NCBI RefSeq assembly: GCF_009909235.1
Contig: NZ_JAAAPO010000002.1
Coordinates: 558,001 to 622,000 of the forward strand
Reading direction: 5' to 3'
From: Novosphingobium ovatum
GTDB taxonomy: Bacteria > Pseudomonadota > Alphaproteobacteria > Sphingomonadales > Sphingomonadaceae
Length of the DNA: 64,000 bases
Below the pieces are notes generated by a model, which did not search any database, had not been told where the DNA came from, and saw only the letters and a program-made list of their open reading frames with translations. This document shows, piece by piece, positions 1 through 8,479 of this stretch; within the stretch, counting starts at the first letter, position 1; the number at the start of each line of letters is the position of its first letter. Position numbers and translations under genes: made by a program.

Positions 1-921
1 TTCGACGAGGCCGAGGGGCAGGACCAGACCGCCGTCGCGCGCATCCAGCGCATCCTCGAGACGGTGCGCCAGTCCTCGAGCGAAACCGGCGCCAAGATCG
101 CTAAGGGCACCACCACCGGGGCGGCCCTGTCGTTCCAGATCCGCTCCTGCTTTATGTTCGCCTCGATCAATGCCAGCATCGTGCAGCAGTCCTACCGCTC
201 GCGCATCACGGTGGTCGAATTGAAGGCCGACCGGCAGCGCTACAACCTCGAGCAGCTCAACCGCTTCGGCCAGTTCCTCACTGGCGACGAGTACGCCCAG
301 CGCTATCAGGCACGGGCCATCGCCCTCGCCCCGGTGATCCGCCACAACGCCGAGATCTTCTCGATGGTGGCCGCTGCCAAGCTGGGCGAGCAGCGCGCGG
401 GCGACCAGTACGGTGCCCTGCTGGCTGGCGCCTACAGCCTCTCCAGCGACAGCAAGGTCACGGTCGAGCAGGCCGAGGCATGGCTGGCCCAGTTCGATCT
501 CGCCGAGGACAAGGCCGAGGTCGAGAGCATGTCGGACGAGCAGGCCTGCCTCCAGCATATCCTGCAGCAGGTGGTGAAGGGTGTGGACATGTCCTTGGGC
601 AAGCGCGACCTGACAGTGGGCGAGCTGATCGACTATGCCTATGAGCAACTGCATGGCGAAGGCGAGATGTCGAACGCCTATTGCGCAAAGCGTGCACTCG
701 GGCGCGTCGGCCTCAAGCTGGACAGCACCGGGGAAGGCCTGTTCATCGCCAACAGCTCGGACGGCCTCAAGCGCTTGATGGCCAACACGCCATGGTCCAC
801 CAACTGGAACAAGGTGTTGAAACGCCTGCCAGGGGCGAAGGCTGCGGACGTGACCTACTTTGGCTTCTCCGGTAGCGAGAGCCGTGCGACGTGGGTCGGA
901 TTGCCCAAGCGTGGCCGGTGA
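1..921 (+). CDS. C-terminal part of a primase/helicase-like ATPase of a mobile element (5' truncated)
   Basis: The reading frame is open from the first base of the window, so the true start lies to the left; 306 codons precede the TGA. The first residues (FDEAEG) look like a Walker B strand, followed by an ATPase-like core with SSETGAKIAKG and QIRSCFMFASI. This pattern is what I associate with VirE/DUF927/D5-like replicative helicase-primases carried by plasmids, phages and integrative elements. The last ~100 residues look like a small DNA-binding tail. The exact family is inferred; neither the Walker A nor any primase/TOPRIM part is in the window. The repeat-rich noncoding block just downstream fits a replication protein next to its origin. 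Confidence 0.6.
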   Translation, partial: FDEAEGQDQTAVARIQRILETVRQSSSETGAKIAKGTTTGAALSFQIRSCFMFASINASIVQQSYRSRITVVELKADRQRYNLEQLNRFGQFLTGDEYAQRYQARAIALAPVIRHNAEIFSMVAAAKLGEQRAGDQYGALLAGAYSLSSDSKVTVEQAEAWLAQFDLAEDKAEVESMSDEQACLQHILQQVVKGVDMSLGKRDLTVGELIDYAYEQLHGEGEMSNAYCAKRALGRVGLKLDSTGEGLFIANSSDGLKRLMANTPWSTNWNKVLKRLPGAKAADVTYFGFSGSESRATWVGLPKRGR

Positions 922-956
922 CAGGGCGTTAGAAAGTGAGAGATCGGGCCTCAGAG

Positions 957-1209
957 CGTAAGTTCTGGGGCCTTTTCCTGCAAAGTGTAAGGGGCAAGCA
1001 ATTGATTGTCATGCCTTCTTACATTTCTTACGCTTACGGCCGGCTTTTTTACAGCCCCTATATAACATACAGGAATAAACCATAAGAGACGCTCCCTGTA
1101 TGCATGTATTGTATTTCCGTAAGTGTAAGTGAAAGTGTAAGAAATGCCCGATTTTTGCGAATTTTAGGCACTTACGGTTCACTTACGGCCTGCAAAACCG
1201 TAAGTGTAA
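957..1209. repeat. Cluster of GTAAG/CTTAC repeats, iteron-like
   Basis: At least ten copies of GTAAG or its complement CTTAC fall in about 250 bases. Positions: 958-962, 987-991, 1018-1022, 1027-1031, 1033-1037, 1119-1123, 1125-1129, 1137-1141, 1171-1175, 1182-1186 and 1200-1204. The fuller form CCGTAAGTG/CACTTACGG occurs at 1117, 1170, 1181 and 1198 in both orientations. A more A+T-rich stretch (1040-1115) lies in the middle and carries an inverted repeat. Organisation of this kind is typical of replication origins or of arrays for a repressor/initiator next to a replication gene. The function is inferred; the repeats are directly visible. Confidence 0.7.
1066..1102. repeat. Inverted repeat CATACAGG/CCTGTATG inside the repeat cluster
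   Basis: CATACAGG (1066-1073) and its exact complement CCTGTATG (1095-1102) are separated by 21 bases in the A+T-richest part of the noncoding block. It could be a protein-binding site or an origin stem-loop; there is no T-run to suggest a terminator. Confidence 0.5.
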
Positions 1210-1424
1210 ACCTAGTTGCCGCATCTGAATTTGCCATTTTTAGACTCATAGAGCGCTGCTGCGCGTCTCAGGCTGCCCCGGTGACCCAAGTCCCCAATGC
1301 GAGTCTTAAACGGGCTCAGAATCGAATTTCCGGCATTCCAAAGGGTGGGTCCTTTCCATGGGGTACCCCATCACGGGTAACGCGCTACCGCGACGTCGCT
1401 CTAGCGGCAGAATGTGAACTTGGT
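1210..1424. other. Noncoding stretch between the repeats and hsdR
   Basis: No convincing gene is seen on either strand. The block holds a perfect 14-base palindrome (ATGGGGTACCCCAT, 1358-1371) just past the stop codon of hsdR. I looked for a tRNA remnant or an attachment-site copy and did not recognise one. Confidence 0.5.
1358..1371. repeat. Perfect 14-bp palindrome downstream of hsdR
   Basis: ATGGGGT followed directly by ACCCCAT, a perfect dyad with no spacer. It lies 54 bases after the hsdR stop. With no loop and no T-run it is unlikely to be a terminator; a binding site for a dimeric protein is possible. Confidence 0.5.
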
Positions 1425-4400
1425 TTACGCTAGGGGCTCACTCCTCAGGGTTTCGTACAATTGCCCAGGTCCCAGCAAGATGTCCTTCAGCCCTTCCCGC
1501 ACTGCCGGACTGTTCAGCGCCTGCGTGCTCATTGTCTCATGGGCTGTCAGCGCGTCCATGATGGCGTTCATGATCTCGTTGGCCAGGGCAGGCGATGCAG
1601 CGAACTGCGACTTCGAATTGTTCTGGGCTTGCACCCGTAGCAGCTCTGACTCCAGGAGTTTGCCTTTGATGACGTTGTTTACATAGATCAGTTGGTCGTC
1701 GTCGGTCAGGTCGCCCTCGAAAAGGTCGTTCACCTTGGCGATGATCTCGGCCAGTAGGGCTTTCTGTTTGTCTTGCACCGCACCAGAGCCTGCCCCGCTG
1801 ATGGGCGCCAGTGGCGTTTTCTCACCGCCTGCCACGCTGATGCTGCGCTTGCCCAGGTCTTTCAGCGTATGGTGCGTCAGGCGCACGCCAGAAAGGTCCA
1901 CGCCGTCGCGCTCACGGCCAAACTCCAGCAACGGGATCAGACGCTTGTAGAACAGGAAGCGCTTCTCGATATCGGTGCTGGCATAGTCGAAGATCTGGGA
2001 CAGGAACGTGTAGAGGCTTACGAACGTCTGCATATCGGCCCGGAACAGGACAAGGGCATTCACCTCGTCCTTGGCATCGTCTGCGGCTTTCTGGTCCTTT
2101 TTCCCTTGTGCGTCCTTCCTGCGGTTACAGGCTTCCTTGTATTGCACCAGCAAACGCTGTGCCACAGGCTCCAGCGCGGCGATAAGTTGTCCCTGCGTGG
2201 CGTTTTGGTCGAGTTCCACGCGCACCAGCCGTTCAACCTCGTGGTTGTCGTAATGGCCGGCTGAATCCAACTTCGCGCGCAGGTCGAAGATGAGGTTTGG
2301 ATCGGTGGCAGCCGCGATTTCTGCCGAATCGTAGTAGGTGCGGAACGCCTCCAGCACCTCTTCCGAACTGTTCACGAAATCGAGGACATAGGTCGTGTCC
2401 TTGCCGGGGTATGCGCGATTGAGCCTGGACAGGGTTTGCACCGCCTGAATACCCGCCAGCCGCCGGTCCACATACATGCCGCACAGCAGGGGCTGGTCGA
2501 AGCCGGTCTGGAACTTGTTGGCTACCAGCAGGATCTTGGCGTCCTCGTCGGTGAAGGCTTCGCGGATATCACGCCCCTTCAGCGTGGGATTCAACCTGGC
2601 GCTGGTTTCGGTCAGGGGCTCGCCATCGCCTTCTGGGTCATTCACCTCGCCCGAGAAGGCCACCATCGTCGCCATGCGATAGCCCTGCGACTTGATGTAG
2701 CGGTCAATCGCCTGTTGCCAGCGCACCGCCTCAATGCGGCTGGCGAGCACCACCATCGCCTTGGCCCTGCCATCCAGCAGCGGGCCGACGTTTTCGCGGA
2801 AATGCTCGACGACGATCTGGACCTTTTGCGCGATGTTGTAGGGATGCAGGCGCACCCAGCGCATGATCCCCTTCATGGCCGCGCTCTTCTCAACCTCGCG
2901 CTCGTCCCACTCCTCGCCATTGTTGGCCAGTTTGAAGGCTAACTTGTATGGCGTGTAATTCTTCAGCACGTCGAGGATGAAGCCCTCCTCGATGGCCTGC
3001 CGCATGGAATAGACATGGAATGGCGCGGGCTTGTTCGTCTCGCTCGCTGCCATGTCGGGATTGGGGCGCCGCCCGAACAGTTCCATCGTCTTGGTCTTGG
3101 GCGTGGCGGTGAAGGCCACATAGGTCACGCCATCCTTGGCCGCACGCGCTGCCATCTGGGCTGCCAACAGGTCCTCGCTGCTGATCTCGCCGCCGTCGGT
3201 GATCTCTTCGATTTCCTCGGGCGTCAGCACTGCCTTCAGCTTGGCTGCGGTTTCGCCCGCCTGGCTGCTATGGGCCTCGTCGGCGATCACGGCGAACTTC
3301 TTGCCCTCGGTCGCGGCGCGTTCGCGCACTGCCTCGAGCGCAAAAGGAAAGGTCTGCATGGTGCAGACGATGATTTTCTTGCCGCTGTCCAGCGCATCTG
3401 CCAGCGCGGCGCTCTTGCTGCCGCTGTCGTTGGTGACCGTGGCGACCACGCCCTTGGTGCGCTCGAACTCGAACAGGGCCTCCTGCAACTGCGCGTCGAT
3501 CACGTTGCGATCCGACACCACGATAACACTCGAGAAGATCTTGGCATCGACCGCGTCATGCAGATCGGCCAGGAAATGGGCGGCCCAGGCGATGGAGTTG
3601 GTCTTCCCCGATCCAGCGCTGTGCTGGATCAGGAAGCGGCCTCCGGCGCCTTCTTCCCGGATTTTGGTACGCAGCTTTCGCGTCCCGTCCAGCTGGTGAT
3701 AGCGGGGGAAGATGATGCCGCTGATCTGCTTTTTCTTGTCGCGCTTGGCGATCATGTAGCGGCCGAGGATCTCGAGCCAGCTGTCGCGCTGCCAGATTTC
3801 CTGCCACAGATAGGCTGTGGGATGTCCGGGGCCATCGGTGGGGTTGCCTGCACCACCCTTGTTGCCACGGTTGAAAGGCAAGAACCGCGTGGCGCCGCCA
3901 TCCAGCTTGGTGGTCATCATCACATCGCGGTTGCTCACTGCAAAATGGACCAGCGCGCCGGTGGCAAAGCTCAGCAGCGGCTCGCCTTTGGGGGCGCGGT
4001 CGAACTTGTATTGGTCCATGGCGTCGCCAACCGACTGGGTGAAATCGGTTTTCAACTCCACCGTGGCAACCGGCAGGCCGTTCAGAAACAGCACAAGGTC
4101 GATGCAGTTCTCATTCGACCTGGAATAGCGCACCTGCCGCACCACACGCAGGCGGTTGGCCTGATAGCGCGCCACGATGGCCGGGTTCATGCCCGATGCA
4201 GGCGCGAACTGGGCAAGGCTGACCAGCCCCTTCACCCCGATCAGTTCGACGCCATAGCGCAGCACATCCAGCGTGCCACGATCCTGCAGTGATTTGCGGA
4301 TGCGATCGCACAAGACATCAAGAGCTGCCAAGCCGTGGGCCTTGGCCAGCGCCTCCCACACCTGCGGCTGGCTTGCCTCGAGCCAGCTCTGCAAGTCCTC

Positions 4401-4520
4401 GGGAAAAATGGCCCTGGTCCGATCATAGCGCGCGGCGGCACCAGCCTCATACAACCAGCCAGCCGCTGCCAGATCGGCGCAGATCTCATCCTCGAAACTG
4501 ATTTCCTTGTGCAGGCTCAT
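1425..4520 (-). CDS. hsdR: Type I restriction endonuclease, R (motor/nuclease) subunit
   Basis: ATP-dependent DNA translocase and nuclease of the type I restriction complex. It acts in the cytoplasm with HsdM2S on DNA lacking the cognate methylation. Numbered from the upstream TTG at 4538 (1037 aa), it shows an N-terminal PD-(D/E)xK nuclease with D147, E161 and K163 (VELK) and a following Q-Y pair. Walker A (AGSGKT) lies at ~308-313, DEAH at 420-423, then FTATPKTKT and the arginine-finger motif QTLSRLNRAYPG. A helical C-terminal domain follows. All catalytic motifs are present and the length is normal for the family. I chose ATG 4520 because the family usually begins MSLHKEISFE; TTG 4538 overlaps the upstream stop and cannot be excluded. 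It is the last gene of the operon. Confidence 0.95.
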   Translation of the reverse strand: MSLHKEISFEDEICADLAAAGWLYEAGAAARYDRTRAIFPEDLQSWLEASQPQVWEALAKAHGLAALDVLCDRIRKSLQDRGTLDVLRYGVELIGVKGLVSLAQFAPASGMNPAIVARYQANRLRVVRQVRYSRSNENCIDLVLFLNGLPVATVELKTDFTQSVGDAMDQYKFDRAPKGEPLLSFATGALVHFAVSNRDVMMTTKLDGGATRFLPFNRGNKGGAGNPTDGPGHPTAYLWQEIWQRDSWLEILGRYMIAKRDKKKQISGIIFPRYHQLDGTRKLRTKIREEGAGGRFLIQHSAGSGKTNSIAWAAHFLADLHDAVDAKIFSSVIVVSDRNVIDAQLQEALFEFERTKGVVATVTNDSGSKSAALADALDSGKKIIVCTMQTFPFALEAVRERAATEGKKFAVIADEAHSSQAGETAAKLKAVLTPEEIEEITDGGEISSEDLLAAQMAARAAKDGVTYVAFTATPKTKTMELFGRRPNPDMAASETNKPAPFHVYSMRQAIEEGFILDVLKNYTPYKLAFKLANNGEEWDEREVEKSAAMKGIMRWVRLHPYNIAQKVQIVVEHFRENVGPLLDGRAKAMVVLASRIEAVRWQQAIDRYIKSQGYRMATMVAFSGEVNDPEGDGEPLTETSARLNPTLKGRDIREAFTDEDAKILLVANKFQTGFDQPLLCGMYVDRRLAGIQAVQTLSRLNRAYPGKDTTYVLDFVNSSEEVLEAFRTYYDSAEIAAATDPNLIFDLRAKLDSAGHYDNHEVERLVRVELDQNATQGQLIAALEPVAQRLLVQYKEACNRRKDAQGKKDQKAADDAKDEVNALVLFRADMQTFVSLYTFLSQIFDYASTDIEKRFLFYKRLIPLLEFGRERDGVDLSGVRLTHHTLKDLGKRSISVAGGEKTPLAPISGAGSGAVQDKQKALLAEIIAKVNDLFEGDLTDDDQLIYVNNVIKGKLLESELLRVQAQNNSKSQFAASPALANEIMNAIMDALTAHETMSTQALNSPAVREGLKDILLGPGQLYETLRSEPLA

Positions 4521-4534
4521 GGAAGGATTACCAA

Positions 4535-5629
4535 TCAATTCTGGGCTTCAAGGAATGGGATGACGGCATCATGCAGGCGATGTGCCATGTTGAGGAGGTC
4601 TTGCTGTAGAACGTCCCATTCGTTCTCAGGCGTTGAAGCCCCTCCGGGGCGAATTGCGGCTACTCGACAAGATCGCGCCTTCTCCAGCCTCATCCATTCT
4701 AGCGCCCCACCAAATCGGGCCTCGATTTCAGCCTTATGGGTCAGAAGATGATCAAAGATGGCCAAATTCTGGCCATCTGCGCCGCGCCCTTTATCAATAT
4801 TGATTTCGGCCTGGCAGTCAGACTTGCGAAGCGAGAGATTGATCGTAATCCCTTCGACCCGCGTCTTACCTCCGAGCCAGCCCCCGACTGGCACTGACTT
4901 GCCATGATAGAAAGTGGCGTTGGGTAAGGCCATCAATTGCCCCCAGAAACGCACGAAGCGTTGATGTTGCTCACTAAGATCCTTGCGTTCCGCCTGCCGC
5001 TTCAGCCCGATCTGGGTCTGGAATGTCGCGGCCTCGGGCAGAGGGATGATTTGCTGCACATCGAGCAGCAACCGCCCATCCGACAGCTTGCATGGGCTTA
5101 GGCGAATGCAGGTAATGTCGATGCCTTGATCGCGCAGCCACAAGACGGCAGTGGTCAGTTCCTTGCCGAAATCGGCAGAGGCCAGCACGATCCGCACCGA
5201 TTGGGCAAAGCCTTCCTCTGCCGCCTCATCCCATCGCAGAAAAGCGAGGATGGCAGCCTCGGCCCCTTCTGCGTCCAGACCATTGCGGCGGCGGAACTCG
5301 GCATGGGCGTCGATAGCCTCGGCAAAGGTCATACGCGCCACCATGGCGGCATAGCGCAAGGCCTGGAGTTCCATATGGCCCGCATCGTCACGCTTCAGTT
5401 CGACCACCACCAGATTGGCGTCGCTATCGAGGCACAGGAGGTCAATGCGGCGGTTGCTGTCCACCCAGCCGCCGTATTCTTCGGCGAGCACGAAGAGGTC
5501 GTCGCCCAGCACCGCGATCTGCTCGCGCAGCATGCGCTGGATGTCCTGGCGCTCCTTCAGCCCCTCGGTCTGGAACAAGGTCTGGTTCGCAGCGGCCAGC
5601 CGTCCATCGACGAGTTCGTACACCGGCAT
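4535..5629 (-). CDS. PD-(D/E)xK nuclease-like protein with C-terminal DUF4268, inside the type I R-M operon
   Basis: 364 aa. The N-terminal half shows a compact PD-(D/E)xK core: E51 in LAEEYGG, D63 in RRIDLL, then E77-L-K79 in VVVELKR, followed by Q89. This arrangement resembles NucS/DUF91-type DNA nucleases. The C-terminal half, with FWGQLM, a glycine-rich W-G turn and an RKSDCQAEI strand, fits DUF4268, whose role is not established. The ATG overlaps the stop of the GIY-YIG gene (TGATG). The gene's own stop overlaps the possible TTG start of hsdR, so translation of the genes looks coupled. It may be a second nuclease or an accessory factor of the restriction complex; the substrate is unknown. 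Confidence 0.75.
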   Translation of the reverse strand: MPVYELVDGRLAAANQTLFQTEGLKERQDIQRMLREQIAVLGDDLFVLAEEYGGWVDSNRRIDLLCLDSDANLVVVELKRDDAGHMELQALRYAAMVARMTFAEAIDAHAEFRRRNGLDAEGAEAAILAFLRWDEAAEEGFAQSVRIVLASADFGKELTTAVLWLRDQGIDITCIRLSPCKLSDGRLLLDVQQIIPLPEAATFQTQIGLKRQAERKDLSEQHQRFVRFWGQLMALPNATFYHGKSVPVGGWLGGKTRVEGITINLSLRKSDCQAEINIDKGRGADGQNLAIFDHLLTHKAEIEARFGGALEWMRLEKARSCRVAAIRPGGASTPENEWDVLQQDLLNMAHRLHDAVIPFLEAQN

Positions 5630-6555
5630 CAGGCAGGCTCCATCACTTGGGTTGCCTCAATGCGGCTGGCTTCCCATTCCTTGTAAGTCTGTCGGGTGGC
5701 CACATTCAGCCATTCCGTGGTCCCGTTCGCTGGTCTGCCATCGACAACGGCGGCGGCGGCACTTGGGCTTTGAAAGGCGTAGCTTTGAGCGAAGATGCAA
5801 CGCTCGCCGTCCTGTTGCAGCACGCCCGATGTCTTCAATTCCGCATGCAGAAGGCCATACCCATGCACGCGCGCCGCCTTGCTCTCCCAATTGAGCCGGG
5901 CATGAGAACCTGCCTCTACAATGAACTCGCCGCCGTCCAGAACGGCGTATGCGGTGAGGTTGTGCTTTTTGTTTTCCAGCACAAACCGCGCCTCCTGCTC
6001 TGACCAAGCCGCCACAGGCGCTGTCACTGCAGCCTTGGGCGCCGACCGCGCCCTCTGGATAAACATGTCTACCCGCACGGCAGGCAGCACCACCAGCAGG
6101 TTTTCCAGGAAGGCTTCCATCTTGCCCTGATCGGCCTCGCTCAGACCTGGCAGGCTGGGGGCCACGCTGTTTTCCAGCGGCATGCGCCCGATGCTCTTTG
6201 CCTCGGCGATCAGGCGCGCTTCCAGATAGCGCACATGGGCCTTGTTCAGCTTGTTGGCTGCCGCCGTGATCAGGATGGCGCTGGTCCACCAGTCCTTCTT
6301 CACATCATGGCTGCGGATGCGGGCCGAGATGTCCTCGCCTTCGCCGATATAGGCCAGCGGTTCGCCCTCCTGCTCGCCCAGCAAGAGGTAGATGCCCGCA
6401 TAGCTTGCCTCTGGGCGCGCCAGCGCGATGGCGATCTGGGTGCGCGGGGTCATCAGCACATGCCCCGTCCAGTTGAACATCTCGGCGGTCAGCATCCCAT
6501 CGGGGCGGCCATCGATGTAATACAGCTCAAGGCTGCGGCCGGTTGCGCGGGTCAT
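5629..6555 (-). CDS. GIY-YIG nuclease family protein with C-terminal DUF4357
   Basis: 308 aa. A GIY-YIG core sits at residues 52-115: GIY at 54-56, YIG at 69-71, arginine R79 and the metal-binding glutamate E112 in RYLEARLI. All core catalytic positions therefore appear to be kept. Residues ~200-290 (FVLENKKHNLTAYAV, then YAFQSPSAAAAVV) match the pattern of DUF4357, a small domain often fused to such nucleases in restriction loci. It overlaps its upstream neighbour by 4 bases and the DUF4268 gene by 1. GIY-YIG domains cut DNA in restriction enzymes, homing endonucleases and UvrC. What this one cuts, or whether it regulates HsdR, is unknown. Confidence 0.8.
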   Translation of the reverse strand: MTRATGRSLELYYIDGRPDGMLTAEMFNWTGHVLMTPRTQIAIALARPEASYAGIYLLLGEQEGEPLAYIGEGEDISARIRSHDVKKDWWTSAILITAAANKLNKAHVRYLEARLIAEAKSIGRMPLENSVAPSLPGLSEADQGKMEAFLENLLVVLPAVRVDMFIQRARSAPKAAVTAPVAAWSEQEARFVLENKKHNLTAYAVLDGGEFIVEAGSHARLNWESKAARVHGYGLLHAELKTSGVLQQDGERCIFAQSYAFQSPSAAAAVVDGRPANGTTEWLNVATRQTYKEWEASRIEATQVMEPA

Positions 6556-7100
6556 AGCGATTTCACCCGAAAGCCCAGCAGCTTGAAGGCCTCAATCGCC
6601 TCTGGCTTCAGTCGATAGCGCAGCACGCCTTCTTCATCGCGGGTTTTGATGGTCAGCATGTCAATGTTGGGGGCAAGGTCATTGCGCACTGCTGGTTCCA
6701 GCGGCCACAGGAAATCTTGGCGCTTGGCGCACATGTATCCGAACTGCATGTCCCATGCGCCGTCCCGCCAGCCGTGCAGCGCGGTCAGATCGGCATTGGT
6801 GCTACCGGGATGGTCGAGCAAGGTCTGGATCAGCTTGTCCTCGCCGGGGGTGGTCGGCTCTAGCTCGAAGGCCAGTTTCACACGGGCGGTGGGCGAGGCT
6901 TGGTCTAGTTCGACCACCTTTTCGGCGCGGGCTTGCTGGGTCAGGCGGTTTTCCTCGGCGTCTTGCGCGTCCAGCGCGGCGAGGACCTTGGCGGCGTTGG
7001 CATCGCCGGTGGCGGCTTTCGCCTCGGCATTGGCGCGCATCGTCTTGCGCTCGTCGGGCGACATGGTGGGGATCTTGGCGATGAGTTTGTCGATGCTCAT
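6552..7100 (-). CDS. Unrecognised 182-aa protein between hsdS and the GIY-YIG gene
   Basis: I do not recognise a named family. The first ~75 residues are charged and helical ([18 protein letters not shown], then alanine-rich), with a short predicted coiled segment. The second half (LIQTLLDHPGSTNADL, then WDMQFGYMCAKR) could be a winged-helix fold; that is a guess from the pattern. There is no signal peptide or membrane segment. The ATG overlaps the hsdS stop by 4 bases and its stop overlaps the next start by 4 bases, so it is expressed as part of the type I R-M operon. A role as a DNA-binding or assembly accessory to the restriction complex is plausible but untested. Confidence 0.75.
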   Translation of the reverse strand: MSIDKLIAKIPTMSPDERKTMRANAEAKAATGDANAAKVLAALDAQDAEENRLTQQARAEKVVELDQASPTARVKLAFELEPTTPGEDKLIQTLLDHPGSTNADLTALHGWRDGAWDMQFGYMCAKRQDFLWPLEPAVRNDLAPNIDMLTIKTRDEEGVLRYRLKPEAIEAFKLLGFRVKSL

Positions 7101-8479
7101 GCGGTTTCCAGTTCGGCGGTCGAGTCTAAGGCGGCGGCGCGGACGTCGATTTTGCCGGTGACGGCAGCCGAGATCAGCGCGGCGCGGCGTTCTTGCAGCA
7201 GGGTGATGGCGGATTGGGCTTCGGTCATCAATTTCTCATAGCCCGACATGACTTCAACAACCCGAACTGCAATCTGCGCCTGCTCATCGGTTGGCGGAAA
7301 CGGACACAGGAAGCTCTTGAACTCGTCGAGCGACAGGTTCTGCATACTGGAACTGGTTCCAGCGCAAGCAACCTGCACTTGCGAGCGGTAGAACGGGCTT
7401 TGCGTCCAAAGGTGCGTGAAAGCAGGCTCCAGCTCGGAAAAATGCACCTGCCACAGGCGATCAGGCAAAAAGAGGTTCGGTGCGTCCTCGATGACCAAGC
7501 CCGTCGCCCCAACAAGATCAGGCGTGTTCATGCGACTGACGATCAAGCAGCCCGCCTTGACCGGGCAACTCGCTCGATCTCGTTCTTCAGCGATGACGGC
7601 TTTGTTTTCCTCTGGGCGAAATTGGCCCGTGTAAACCGCGCTTGTTTTCAGGACGCCTATCTCGTCGTCGGAGGCTGGCACGTCGATTGCATTTACGCTG
7701 ACGCCTGACTCGATGAAGCTGATGCCATACTTCAAAGGCTTCACCTCCCAGTGCTCTGGGATTTGGCCGAGCCATTCGATGCCGCTGTCTTTCAGGGGGG
7801 CGGATGCGTTGAGGCCTTTGGTGACGGCGTGGGAGATGACCGTTTGGCGCTTTTCCTTCAGCAGCGCGATCAAGCGCTCCTGCTCTGCCACCAAGCCATC
7901 AATCTTGCCCACCTCCCGATCCAGAAAGCCCGCAATCGCCTCCTGCTCGGCAAGCGGGGGCAAGGCAATCGGTGCATTATCCAACGCGTATTGGCCGAGG
8001 CCAACGCGCGTCAGGCCGTTGGCGCTAACGTGGAAGTATGCTCGGGCCGAAGGAGTGTCGAAATACCGCTTTATGAAGGCGCCGCATGCGACCTCACGCG
8101 GCCTAACCATAGAAAGGTGGTAGCCGCAGATTACACCTTCCAGCGTTTCAGGAACGTAGGCGGAGCGGGCGATGTCGTCAGGCGTTTCGGAATCCTTCGT
8201 GATGATTGTGTCGCCAGCCTTTAGTGTAAAGCGAGCTATCTGATCGTCCGTCGCCGTTGCCTCCATGAACGGGAAATCGTCCGTGATACGTTCGTGATAA
8301 TAGACATTGGTGTAATTGCACAAACGCACGGCGGCTTCGCCCTCAACCGACTTTTTGTCGACGTTGCTTGGAAATACCTCGCAGGCAAGCTTGAGACGCG
8401 TCACCTCCCAATGCCCCGGCACCGCGCCCAGCCACGCCACGCCGCTGTCCTTATACTCGGCATAAGGGGGGAAGCTCAC
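7097..8479 (-). CDS. hsdS: Type I restriction-modification specificity subunit S
   Basis: 460 aa. It has two target-recognition domains in tandem, each introduced by a near-identical signature: [17 protein letters not shown] near residue 10 and [17 protein letters not shown] near 230. Each domain is closed by a helical spacer, [18 protein letters not shown] in the middle and a [14 protein letters not shown] segment at the end. HsdS decides which bipartite sequence is methylated by HsdM and defended against HsdR. Both halves look complete. The gene overlaps hsdM by 4 bases upstream and the 182-aa gene by 4 bases downstream. The recognition sequence cannot be read from the protein. Confidence 0.95.
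   Translation of the reverse strand: MSFPPYAEYKDSGVAWLGAVPGHWEVTRLKLACEVFPSNVDKKSVEGEAAVRLCNYTNVYYHERITDDFPFMEATATDDQIARFTLKAGDTIITKDSETPDDIARSAYVPETLEGVICGYHLSMVRPREVACGAFIKRYFDTPSARAYFHVSANGLTRVGLGQYALDNAPIALPPLAEQEAIAGFLDREVGKIDGLVAEQERLIALLKEKRQTVISHAVTKGLNASAPLKDSGIEWLGQIPEHWEVKPLKYGISFIESGVSVNAIDVPASDDEIGVLKTSAVYTGQFRPEENKAVIAEERDRASCPVKAGCLIVSRMNTPDLVGATGLVIEDAPNLFLPDRLWQVHFSELEPAFTHLWTQSPFYRSQVQVACAGTSSSMQNLSLDEFKSFLCPFPPTDEQAQIAVRVVEVMSGYEKLMTEAQSAITLLQERRAALISAAVTGKIDVRAAALDSTAELETA

Noticed and set aside
957..1209. CRISPR array
   Set aside because: The repeats are only 5-9 bases, occur in both orientations and have irregular spacing; no cas genes are nearby.
3015..4292. 425-aa frame on the plus strand opposite hsdR
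   Set aside because: It lies entirely antisense to a gene with clear motifs, encodes a His/Gln/Gly-rich sequence without domains, and is a common artefact in GC-rich DNA.
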